Of a DNA stretch of 64,000 bases, positions 55,881 through 64,000 are shown piece after piece. A model generated the notes under the pieces. The model had not been told where the DNA came from. It searched no databases and saw nothing but the letters and a program-made list of their open reading frames with translations. Origin of the DNA: Adiantum capillus-veneris (lineage: Eukaryota; Streptophyta; Polypodiopsida; Polypodiales; Pteridaceae); NCBI GenBank assembly GCA_014529385.2, contig CM043971.1, positions 55,227,209 to 55,291,208 of the forward strand, given 5' to 3'. How positions within the stretch are numbered: position 1 is the stretch's first letter; each line of letters begins with the position of its first letter. The position numbers and the translations under genes were made by a program.

Positions 55881-56420
55881 TCCTCGAAGCTCCTATGATG
55901 TATCGCGGAAATAGCCAGAACCAACGGTGTCCGAGACAAAGCATCTGCCACCACATTCTTCTGTCCCTGCACATGGACAATCTGGAAGTGGAACTGTGAC
56001 AAGATGTTCGCCCACCGCATCTGCTTTTCCGAAAGCTGCTTCTGTGACAAGAAGTAGCGCAAACTCTGATGGTCCGTAAAGACAGTAAAATCCGCTCCGA
56101 GTAGGTAATGCCGCCACTGAGTAAGAGCATGGATAACCGCCAAAAGCTCTTTCTCATAGATCTGTGCTGTCATCTCCGGCCTAGAGAACAAACGACTCTC
56201 GTAAGCTATGACATGGCCTTCTTGCATCAAGACCGCACCCAGACTACGACCACAAGCATCACAATATACTTCAAATGATTTTTGCAAGTCCGGCAAAGTC
56301 AAAATAGGTCCCGTAGTCAATTTCTCTTTCAATGTCTGAAAGGCAGTCACCTTTGTGGATCCCCACAAGAAAGGGACTCCTTTTTGTATCAAGATATGCA
56401 AAGGGGAAGCAACCTCTGCA
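55880..56420 (-). pseudogene. RNase H region of element C
   Basis: FEVYCDACGRSLGAVLMQ, HVIAYESRLFSRPEMT, EKELLAVIHALTQWRHYLLG, DHQSLRYFLSQKQLS and NVVADALSRTPLV in order; this region is well preserved. Confidence 0.92.
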
Positions 56421-57100
56421 AACTTTCGAATGAATCGTCTGTAGTACGAACACAATCCCAAGAAGCTTTCAATTTCATGGACATTCTTCAAATCGGGCCA
56501 ATCACGGATAGTGTCTATCTTGGCCGGATCCATTTGCACTCCTGCTGAGACAAAGTGTCCCAAAAAAAATGTATCTCTGAAGCATATGATCTCTGTGTTC
56601 TGCTTCATTCTTGGAGAAACCAATGATATCATCAAAGAAAGTGCCAACAAATAGCGTGTACTCTCGAAAAATCCCGTCCATCATCCGGTTAAATGTCACA
56701 GGAACATTGGTTAAGCCAAAAGGCATCACCAAAAAGACTCATAATCCAAAAGTAGTCCGGAAGGTTGTCTTGTAGACGTCTCCCGACGCGATTCGGATCT
56801 GATGATATCCACTCTTCATATCAATCCTGCTAAAGCACGAGGATCCCTGTAACCTATCGAGTATATCATCGATCCTAGGAATCGGAAATCTGTTCTTGAT
56901 GGCGATTCTGTTGAGAGCTCTATAATCAATGCACATTCTCCAAGATCCGTCTTTCTTCAAATCCAACAACAGTGGAGAGCAATACGGTGAAGTACTATGC
57001 TGGACAAGACCCTTTCCAAGAGGTCTTTCACTGGGTTCATAATCTTTTCAATCTGTACTCGGCTCACACGGTAAGGTGGCCGGTTCGGTGACGTGCTTCT
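56420..57100 (-). pseudogene. Reverse transcriptase region of element C
   Basis: LKKDGSWRMCIDYRALNRI, NRFPIPRIDDILDRLQG, FSRIDMKSGYHQIRI, VMPFGLTNVPVTFNRMM and FFDDIIGFSK (catalytic F-x-D-D) in order, then the connection segment HEIESFLGLCSYYRRFI. Confidence 0.92.
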
Positions 57101-57614
57101 AGGTATCAGGTCAATGGTCTGCTTCAGGCCCTCTAAAAAGCAATCGGCATGAGTGTGGAGAAAAATCTTGGCGTTCTTTTGTTCAGGTCAAAACATATTC
57201 AACCTTTATCCATCGTTCAGTACTCTCCCAAAAGAATGAGTAAAGAGACTGAAGTTCATCAAGTACAATCTCTGAGCTCTTCATTTGTCAAAGTCGCTTT
57301 CTCGGCCGGGTAGTCAACCACGGCGTAGTTCTTGTGGTACCAAGGGATCTGAGCAGAACGTCACTCGCGTGCCCTGAACACCCCTGTCATTGCAAACGAA
57401 GTTTGCCAATGCTCGGTGTAATGGCAACATCCCATCCTGGTGCCAGTCGAACTACCTCTGTAGGCCGAGGCGGGCCATACTTCCTATCTGAATCTTCGTT
57501 GTGATCCCAGCCCGCATCTCCAGATGCAGAGGGAGTCGACTGATCCTTGGTGAAGCCATAGGTGCCGCGGAAAATTTTTTTGGGGATCGGATTTCCCGTA
57601 GAAGAGAAATCGGT
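57101..57614 (-). other. Short gag/leader remnant of element C
   Basis: One frame starting near 57665 contains FRGTYGFTKDQSTPSAS and GPPRPTEVVRLAPGW. There is no zinc knuckle or protease motif, so gag is mostly lost. Confidence 0.4.
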
Positions 57615-57616
57615 CG

Positions 57617-57630
57617 TGCTCTGATACCAC
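57617..57630 (-). other. Primer binding site of element C
   Basis: The minus strand reads GTGGTATCAGAGCA directly next to the LTR, the initiator-Met type. Confidence 0.85.
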
Positions 57631-58185
57631 TGTAATAGACTTGGACACTCCAAGTCGAGAATCAATCACGACAGCACCAAATAACCACTTCAAACAATTC
57701 ACAGATCACAATAGATTTGCACTGACCCGGCGGAGTTCCGTGCCTAGAGATATTGGCCCAAAGATTGGCGCCCCTTTCGGTATTTCTTTTTGTATTAATC
57801 AATCATCAAAGTACAAGAGAGCGGTTAGGGTTTCACTCTCAGACTCTGCGTCCAGATGCTCTGAGAAGTGAGACCCTCACCACTAATTTAAAGATTACAA
57901 GGGATGCCCGAGCCCCCAAAAGCAATTGCTCTCTCTCTCTCTCTCTCACAGAGAGTCAAAACTTGAAAGCAAAAGCATTCTCTCTCTCTTTCTCATATTG
58001 TAGAGAAAAAGCAAAATTTACGTCGCTCATCATTTAATTTTTTTATTTTTTAAAAGAATTTTTATAGCCTCTGCGATTTTTGGAAATTAGGGTTTTTGGC
58101 AAAAATTAGGGTTTGCAAGAATTTTAGGGTTTCTAGCAGAAATTAGGGTTTTTGCTATCCGTAGCCACGTCATCACTTTGTGACA
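57631..58185 (-). repeat. 5' LTR of element C
   Basis: Plus strand TGTAATAGACTTGGACAC to CTTTGTGACA. It contains CCCTAA-like pieces (AAATTAGGGTTTTT on the plus strand near 58085) also seen in the LTR of element D. Confidence 0.92.
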
Positions 58186-58790
58186 GCATATCCGTTTGCA
58201 ACCAATCTTGCCTTGTACTTGGGTTTTTCATCCCACGATCTTTATCTTGTACACCCATTTGTTAGGGAGAGCCTTTCTCCCTTTAGGCAATGGCACAAGA
58301 TCCCAAGTATCATTTGCATTCAAGGATTTGATTTCCTCTTGCATTGCAAGCTCCCACTTATTGTTTGACTCACATGACTTAGCCTCTTTATAAGTAAGAG
58401 GTTCACCCTCATCTGACAACATTACATGATGCAAAGAGGGATTAAATTTTTGCGGTTTCCTTCTCAAACGAGTTGACCTGCGTACCCAATGATCTACATT
58501 CTTAGGCAACGGTTCTACATCATGAGGCAACTCATTTTCAGCTCTATCATGCTGCTGGAAATCATTTTCAGCCAATTCAGGTGGTTGTCCATCCTCATTT
58601 GGAGCATCAATATCATGTCCTACCTCTTCTAGCTCAAGGTTAACGAGCTGATTATCAATTTTAGCTTGCGGTAATGCATCATGAGGCTCTTTTTCAACAT
58701 CAATGGGTGGCACGAGAGGCTGAAATCTGACTGTTTTCTTGTCAGAATCAGATTTTGTAGCATCCTTAAGCAATTTTGCCTCATTGAACA
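58186..58790 (-). pseudogene. RT N-terminal part and linker of element B
   Basis: SLNANDTWDLVPLPKGRKAL and PNKWVYKIK near 58260 mark the RT start. Upstream is an acidic linker (VGHDIDAPNEDGQPPELAEN) and RRSTRLRRKPQKFNPS. Confidence 0.85.
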
Positions 58791-58821
58791 CTACATCTCG
58801 GTTGCGAATTACCTTCCGAAA

Positions 58822-59520
58822 TTATGGTAACCACACTCTATAGCCCATTTCACCTTCTTCCCCATAACCTAGGAAGACTCCCTCAATGGACTTCATATCA
58901 AGTTTTGTTCTCAAGCCATTGCGTACATGAACAAAAGCTTCGAAGCCAAATACTCTCAAATGATCATAAGAGGCAAGTTTGCTAGACCAAACCTCCTTTG
59001 GAATGTCATTTTTCATGTACTATTAGGAGAGCGATTGCAAATATGAATTGCAGTTCGTAATGCCTCTCCCCAAAACTCTTGGGAAAGATTAGCGGTGGAC
59101 AACATGCAACGCACTCTCTTACATAAAGTACGGTTGTACCTCTCAACCACACCATTAGAAGGTGGATTATAAGGGGCTGTCAACTCCCTTTTGATCCCAT
59201 TATCATCACAAAAACGCTGAAATTCAGCAGAAATACATATTTTCCTTCATTGTCGGACCTGAGACATTTAAGCTTAGCACTCTTTTGAGTAGTGACAAAA
59301 GCATGAAACTTCTTAAAAGCATTAAAAGTCTCACTCTTACTTTTCAACAAATGCACCCATCCTTTCTTAGTACAGTCATCAATAAATGTAACAAAATACA
59401 ATGCACCACCAAAAGACTTAACAGGCATAGTGCATACATCGGAGTAAATAAGATCAAGAGGATTAGCTTTGCGAGACACCAGAATAATAAGAAGATTTCT
59501 TTTTGGCTCATACAACGAAG
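58822..59520 (-). pseudogene. Integrase region of element B
   Basis: DLIYSDVCTMPVKSFGGALY, VTFIDDCTKKGWVHLLKSKS and KCLRSDNEGKY near 59450-59230, then HLRVFGFEAFVHV and KSIEGVFLGYGEEG near 58950-58850. Confidence 0.88.
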
Positions 59521-59539
59521 TCTCTTATGCCACAATTCC

Positions 59540-59800
59540 GTATGTGAAGCAATTTCAGCAACAACAAGAAACTTGCCAGGCAAAGCTTTGCATCGAAGAT
59601 AGTACAAAGTATCTCTTTTAGACCTTTTGCATCGAAGATAGTACAAAGTACCTTTTGCAACAAGCATAGAGCCCTTAAGCAACGTCCATGAATCCCTAGC
59701 AAAGATGGTAGTAAAACCATGTGCATCTAACTGGCCAGCTGATAGCAAACTTTTCTTAATGCTTGGTACAAACCTGATATCATTCAATAAAAGCTCTTGA
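59540..59800 (-). pseudogene. GAG-pre-integrase segment of element B with a 50-bp duplication
   Basis: VPSIKKSLLSAGQLDAHGF and TLYYLRCK lead to a TELWHKRL zinc-binding segment. GCATCGAAGATAGTACAAAG occurs twice (about 59590 and 59629), repeating the TLYYLRCK codons. Confidence 0.8.
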
Positions 59801-59819
59801 CCATTGTTAAGAGCCTAAG

Positions 59820-60360
59820 CACATGGTACCCATTCCCTCAATATTGCAAGCAAAATTATTAGCAAGGTACACCTTGCCATAATTGTCTGCGACATATATA
59901 GCAAAACACTCCAAAGATGGAGTCACATGGAAAGCACCACTAGAATCTACTATCCAAGAGTGGGATAGGCCATCATTAGCACTAAGCAATGCATCAATGT
60001 CATCTTTCTTTGAGATAAGCATGTCTTCTGCATTAGCTATTACAAAATCTGAGGGGAATGAAGCCGCAACCAAGATTTCCTCAACGTCTGACAACTCCTC
60101 AATGACCATACTAGGGGATACATTTGCATTTTTAGCATCCTTGGAGGAATCACCTGCTGATTTTTCCTCTTTCTTCTCATCTTTCTTCTTCTTCTCTTAC
60201 GCTCCTTTCTTTCTTTCTTGCTCTTTCTTGAAATACCTGCAATCAGGTTTCTTGTGACCCTTTCTGCCACATTGATAGCAAGTGACATCCTTATCCTTTG
60301 TCTTGCCCTTACTTCTATTTTGAGTCCTGTTGCCCGTATCACGCTTTGATTTCTACCTCT
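59820..60360 (-). pseudogene. Gag C-terminus and protease of element B
   Basis: A zinc knuckle CYQCGRKGHKKPDC is encoded at about 60240-60281 on the minus strand, followed by a Lys/Glu-rich tract and the protease motif SWIVDSSGAFHVTP near 59950. The usual Asp-Ser-Gly triad reads D-S-S-G here. Confidence 0.8.
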
Positions 60361-60427
60361 TGCATTGTAGACAGAGTTGCCACCTTACCTACTAAACTTG
60401 CGTCTAATCTCTTCATTGAGAATAGAC

Positions 60428-60977
60428 CAAGGTGGTGAGGTACATAAGGTACGGTACGTATTCGGTACGTCCTGTACGTAGTACCGAATGGATAGAGTTG
60501 TAAGGTACGTAAAATTCGTATGTTTTTTTTCTTGAAGCCAAAAACCTACAATACGGTCCATACTTGATAAAAATTTCATAAGTATCACTTTAAGCATGTT
60601 AGTTCACTATTCTACAAACCAAGGGAAAGCTTTCATACGAATACCAGAAGCAAGTCGTGACTTCTTGCTCGACATTCAATGAATCAACATTGAAGTGACA
60701 AGAACAGATACAACTCAAATATACACAACCTAAAATTTGAAGTTTCACAACAAACTAGTTACTACAGAGAACTTGAAAGTTGACATTGATCATGATTTGC
60801 CAATTTGCACACAAAAACTTGATGGCGAACCCAATTTTGCAGACCCGTTTTTTCCAACAAAAAATGATTTTACAGTACGGATCCGTACGGTACGATACCG
60901 TACGGTACGATACCGTACTGTACGGACGTACCGTACCGTACCGTACGGTAATGTACGTACGTACGGATCCTACCTTG
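60428..60977. mobile_element. Non-autonomous hAT-like MITE, 550 bp, in the gag of element B
   Basis: Flanked by the 8-bp direct repeat GAATAGAC (60420-60427, 60978-60985), the duplication length of hAT transposons. Ends are short inverted repeats: CAAGGTGGTGAGGTAC left, and CAAGGTAGGATCCGTAC on the reverse strand at the right. Both subterminal regions are packed with GTACGG/CCGTAC repeats (60448-60520, 60875-60965). The AT-rich centre has no transposase frame. It needs a transposase in trans. Confidence 0.85.
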
Positions 60978-60985
60978 GAATAGAC
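60978..60985. repeat. Target-site duplication GAATAGAC of the MITE (mate 60420-60427)
   Basis: The same eight bases flank both ends of 60428-60977 exactly. Confidence 0.88.
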
Positions 60986-60989
60986 CCTC

Positions 60990-61530
60990 TCACACCGTCA
61001 TACATGAGGCTGTGACTGTTATTCAAGGAGACGACCAATGTCTCTCAAGTATCTGGCAATGTCATAAGCAAGAAAATAGCTTTCAGCTTATCATCAAATT
61101 GCTGAAGCCCACTGTCCTGCAACTCACTCAACACACCTATAAAAGCACTCAAATGCTCAGAAGCTGACTTCGAGTCATAAAGTTGCATATTCACCAACTT
61201 TCGCATCAAATGCACGTGGTTCACAGGCGTGTTGTTCTTATAATTGGACTTTAACTTTTGCCATATAGCATAAGCAATGTCCAAACACTTGATGTCCGTC
61301 AAAATGTCATCATTGATAGCCATTTTCATGTAGGCCATGGCCTTCTTATTCAACCTGGCCCACTCTAATACACACAAACCTTGCGGTTTATTCTCTTCCA
61401 ATGCATTTTCACAATCCTTCAAGAAAATGATACCTTGCATGTGTTCTTGCCAAAGGTCGAAACCTTGACCATCAAACCGTTTGATTTCCATCAAACTTTT
61501 GGTGTCAGATGCGGAAGAGGTAGCAACCAT
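60990..61530 (-). pseudogene. Gag N-terminal part of element B
   Basis: It starts MVATSSASDTKSLMEIKRFD at 61530, then LWQEHMQGIIFLKDCE, RLNKKAMAYMKMAINDDIL, IWQKLKSNYKNN and LMRKLVNMQLYD, a copia gag (UBN2-type) fold. The MITE separates it from the zinc knuckle. Confidence 0.88.
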
Positions 61531-61954
61531 CTTAACTCAACCACAAGTGGGTATACAAGATAGATGCAATAGGTTGAAAGTTTCAGCAAATAGGAGCAAC
61601 AACAAGACTTTGCATGCAAAAGATCACAGTTTCTTTACATGAAACAGTCCAAATCTGAATTTTCAGCTGAACAAACGATTTAAATCACCTGCACTCAGCT
61701 TTTTACTCAAATCCTCGCAGTAAACATCAATACATGTGATCCCATAAATTTAGTACACTTGCGTATTGTTGTTATAACCTGCAATAACCTGTAAATCACC
61801 TGTTTTGACCTAAAAACAGTCTGTTTTGGGATGTTTCGGTGACCCCCTTGATCCCAAAAGCAAGGAGCTTCGCGATGGAAGTGAAAATCGTCGCGGGAAA
61901 GCAATACAGCTTGTTGTCTAGCAGCCTGCGCAGGTCCTGTTTCGGACCCTAGGA
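61531..61954 (-). other. 5' leader of element B
   Basis: Non-coding DNA between gag start and primer site. A short frame at 61707-61904 has no support. Confidence 0.5.
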
Positions 61955-61968
61955 CTCTGATACAAGTT
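61955..61968 (-). other. Primer binding site of element B
   Basis: The minus strand has CTTGTATCAGAGTC next to the LTR, an imperfect initiator-Met site. Confidence 0.6.
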
Positions 61969-62234
61969 GAAAGCGCGAAAGAGAGGCTATCGGGAGATAT
62001 GTGAGGTGAAGGAGTGCAGGTTTGGGCTCGGTGGAGCCAAGCGTGAGTGCAAGAAGACTTAGCGTTGCAGATCGAAAGCAGGGAGAGAGAGAGAGAGAGC
62101 TCGTACGATTTGAGAAAACCCAGATAAGTGGTTTTGTGGCCTTCCCACTTTTATTATAAGTGACTTTAAAAATGAACCTGAACGAAATATAAAAATGTAC
62201 ATAAAGGGGCTCATTTAGGGCCTTTAACCCAACA
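61969..62234 (-). repeat. 5' LTR of element B
   Basis: Plus strand TGAAAGCGCGAAAG to TAACCCAACA; GA array about 62079-62100. It matches 51810-52117. Confidence 0.9.
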
Positions 62235-62239
62235 CCAAA
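62235..62239. repeat. Target-site duplication CCAAA of element B (mate 51805-51809)
   Basis: A's intact LTR has one CCAAA at the same point (GGGTTCCAAACCCC near 47176), confirming the insertion site. Confidence 0.9.
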
Positions 62240-62445
62240 CCCCCCTCCAAGGGCCCCCCTCTCTATTGCTAGAGAGGTATTTGCTTTAGATTGCACAAAG
62301 TATGGTACAATGGTTCTAAAGGCTGTGATGCTTGACGACGACGATGACGAGGCCAAGGGCTGAAATTTGAAAATGCTCTTGATGCTTGTGGCTGAAAACT
62401 GGAATCACTGTGCTTATGGGGATCTGCAAGTGCGGCGAGGCTACG
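62235..62445 (-). repeat. 5' LTR of element A, second part
   Basis: It resumes CCAAACCCCC and GGGCCCCCCTCTCTATTGC, matching 47177 to about 47350, and stops where element D begins. Confidence 0.88.
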
Positions 62446-63040
62446 TGTAACAAACTGCTGACGTGTCAAAGCCTAAAGAATGGAGCCAACTTACAGTTGT
62501 GGCCGAGGGGCCTAAACTCTAATTTTTGCTAGAAACCCTAACTGTTGAAACCCTAACCCTAAAACTTGCAAACCCTAATTCTCGAAATCCTAAACCTAAA
62601 ACTGCAGAAACCCTAACCCTAGCCCTAAGGGTAGTAGGCAGATTTCCATGATTTACGTTGGTTGATGACGTGGCAGGCTGTACGGATTTCTGTGATTTAC
62701 GATGGCAGCTTTTGGCATTGCTTTTTGGACCAGATGCTTTTAAGTTTGAAGGCTTTTCACTGTATTATTTTTTAGGCCAAGGGCCTTTAAATATGAGGTT
62801 AGGGCTCATTCTCTTGCATGCTTCCTGGAGAAGGTGCAGAGTCTGGAGTACCGGCTTGTATTGTGTTGATAAAGAAATACCGAAAGGGGCGCCAAGGTTT
62901 GGGGCCAATACTCTCGGGGGTGGAATTCCGCCACTTCGTGTCGCGTGTCGTCTCTCTCTTTCAGTTTAGTTGTTATTGAAGTGTTAAAAGTTTGTTCATT
63001 TTGTTCTTTTCTATTGGCACGTGGTGCCCATCTTGTGACA
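62446..63040 (+). repeat. 5' LTR of element D
   Basis: It starts TGTAACAAACTGCTGACGTG (compare TGTCACAAAGTGATGACGTG in C, reverse strand), holds several CCCTAA-type pieces (62525-62630), then GAAATACCGAAAGGGGCGCC and ends TCTTGTGACA. Confidence 0.8.
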
Positions 63041-63041
63041 G

Positions 63042-63056
63042 TGGTATCAGAGCATC
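63042..63056 (+). other. Primer binding site of element D
   Basis: TGGTATCAGAGCATC, one base after the LTR end. Confidence 0.85.
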
Positions 63057-64000
63057 AGGCGTGTGCTTTTCTGAAAGCATACCGGTCCTACAAAAGAGCA
63101 GACAGAGCTTATTGCAATTTTATTTGAGGGATCTTCGGGCTCCAACCCGGACTTATTAGCCACTCCCACCCTTACTTCATCTCGCATTGGGCGCGCTCCC
63201 GTCTTCATCGCAGTGTCTTAGAGGGCATAAGCCAATTAAGATCACTTGTAAGAGAAGGATCCAGATTTGTTTCAAGTCACTGTTTTTCCTCAGAAGCAGT
63301 GCCATGCAGATGTTGATGTCTACAACTACCAAGCAGCATACTCCAAGTACTTGGCAAGCTTTCAAGAATTTTTCTTTGCCCGAAGTTATATGGTTTCTGA
63401 CATCTTCCTTCGGAGTGCAACTTCTGGCAGAGTGGGTATCTTGAAATGCTTGCCATGGAAACCCTAGCAAATTATAACTTGAAATTTCTCGACATTTCTC
63501 AGTAGATGTCTCTTCACGAGCAGATGACCTTGGAGGTTCGGTGTGATTGCTATCTCTTGGGACTACCATCGCCGCCAAAGAAACACTGTCTGTCCAGGAG
63601 CTGATGGACCATGTTGTGCTCGGCTACGACCTCATGGAAGGAACCTAACCCTAATTTTTGGTGCAGGTTTCAAGATGGAAAGTCAGTCGACTTTCGAGCT
63701 CGCTGATGTCGAGATTGCTTTTTAAGTTGAAATCTATTTGAGAACTTGTTTGGTGATCCTGTTTGGAATTTGTTTGAAATGGATGGTATCTGTTTTGAAC
63801 CTGTTTTGGTGCCGATTTGAATTGTTTGACTCTGGTTTTAATAATGGTTTCAATGATTGGTGATTTTACTCCCAGGTGGAGTAGTGAGAAAAGATGTTTC
63901 GAGAGTGCTTGTTCATACTCATGGCCCGGACCCTTGTGGTTATTTGCGGGGGGAGTATTGAATGATTGAAAAGTGTTGTTTTTTACTCATGGCCCGGATC

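Larger units (their letters stand above)
53465..58185 (-). mobile_element. Ty3-gypsy chromovirus C, inserted in the RT of B
   Basis: A 4.7-kb minus-strand element, LTRs 53465-53961 and 57631-58185, flanked by GCATA (53460-53464 and 58186-58190). It has chromodomain, integrase, RNase H and RT, but between RT and the primer site only about 600 bp remain, so most of gag and protease is absent. It has several other breaks. LTRs differ by scattered substitutions and indels. Youngest gypsy of the B lineage of insertions. Confidence 0.93.
51810..62234 (-). mobile_element. Ty1-copia element B, inserted in the 5' LTR of A
   Basis: A minus-strand copia element with LTRs at 51810-52117 and 61969-62234, flanked by CCAAA on both sides (51805-51809, 62235-62239). 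Without the C and MITE insertions it is about 5.1 kb. It shows gag, zinc knuckle, protease, integrase, RT and RNase H in order. It is broken by two insertions and several further breaks. B is younger than A and older than C and the MITE. Confidence 0.93.
46945..62445 (-). mobile_element. Ty3-gypsy chromovirus A, outermost element of the nest
   Basis: Minus-strand element with its 3' LTR at 46945-47975, polypurine tract, chromodomain, integrase, RNase H, RT, protease remnant and primer site, and a 5' LTR from 51599 that is interrupted by B (51810-62234) and then by D (62446). The rest of its 5' LTR lies outside the window. Gag is mostly missing between protease and primer site. It is broken in several places, is the oldest of the four nested elements, and is not functional. 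Confidence 0.9.
62446..64000 (+). mobile_element. Ty3-gypsy-type element D (related to C), 5' part only
   Basis: A plus-strand LTR (62446-63040), primer site (63042-63056) and about 940 bp of interior before the window ends. The LTR shares the C family layout. The interior shows no recognised domain yet; ACTCATGGCCCGGA occurs twice near the end. It lies inside A's 5' LTR, so it is younger than A. State and length unknown. Confidence 0.75.

Noticed and set aside
60737-61015. Frame with repeated Arg-Thr-Val-Arg-Tyr motifs
   Set aside because: It is the translation of the GTACGG subterminal repeats of the MITE; no protein is implied.
62525-62640. Telomere-like AACCCTAA pieces, suggesting an interstitial telomere
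   Set aside because: They are spaced and degenerate and lie inside the LTR of element D; the related LTRs of C carry the same pieces. They are LTR sequence, not a telomere remnant.

Overview
This window reads as nuclear DNA of a vascular plant with a large, transposon-rich genome. My best guess is a homosporous fern. The evidence is a PPR (pentatricopeptide) relic whose motif wording (ILKACGS, LVDMYAKCGAL, VLEEL) I associate with fern PPR families, plant-type Ty1-copia and Ty3-gypsy elements primed by initiator-Met tRNA, plant-style splice sites, and very many GA/CT dinucleotide arrays. There are no operons, rRNAs, tRNAs or CRISPR arrays. Almost everything recognisable is a retroelement fossil; host coding sequence is sparse.

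Layout. 1-202 is the tail of an unidentified reading frame. 203-5432 is a nearly complete Ty1-copia element with two LTRs and a TAGTG target duplication; an unoccupied relative of its target lies at 9186-9335. 5440-15600 is mostly unassigned DNA with microsatellites, a likely solo copia LTR (about 11945-12330), two possible host exons and a 117-bp inverted repeat (14886-15002). 15690-17340 is a copia gag fragment with one LTR. 18355-22330 is a decayed PPR locus, part of which became a 617-bp tandem array. 24200-35100 holds pieces of two Ty3-gypsy relics in opposite orientations and a decayed minus-strand copia. 35110-40900 is a strongly decayed gypsy-like region. 41658-42218 is the best host-gene candidate, a 187-codon first exon resembling the N-terminus of plant Rab-GAP/TBC proteins. 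42903-45764 is an LTR element without recognisable pol.

From 46945 to the window end lies a nested stack. A chromodomain Ty3-gypsy element (A, minus) has a copia element (B, minus, 51810-62234, duplication CCAAA) inside its 5' LTR. B carries a second chromodomain gypsy (C, minus, 53465-58185, duplication GCATA) in its RT region and a 550-bp hAT-like MITE (60428-60977, 8-bp duplication GAATAGAC) in its gag. A fourth LTR element (D, plus, from 62446), related to C, cuts A's 5' LTR again and runs off the window. The order of insertion follows: A first, then B, then C and the MITE in B; D also came after A.

All retroelements are treated as fossils. Boundaries given to the base rest on LTR, primer-site and target-duplication matches made by eye; domain spans are approximate. 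No alignment or database search was possible.
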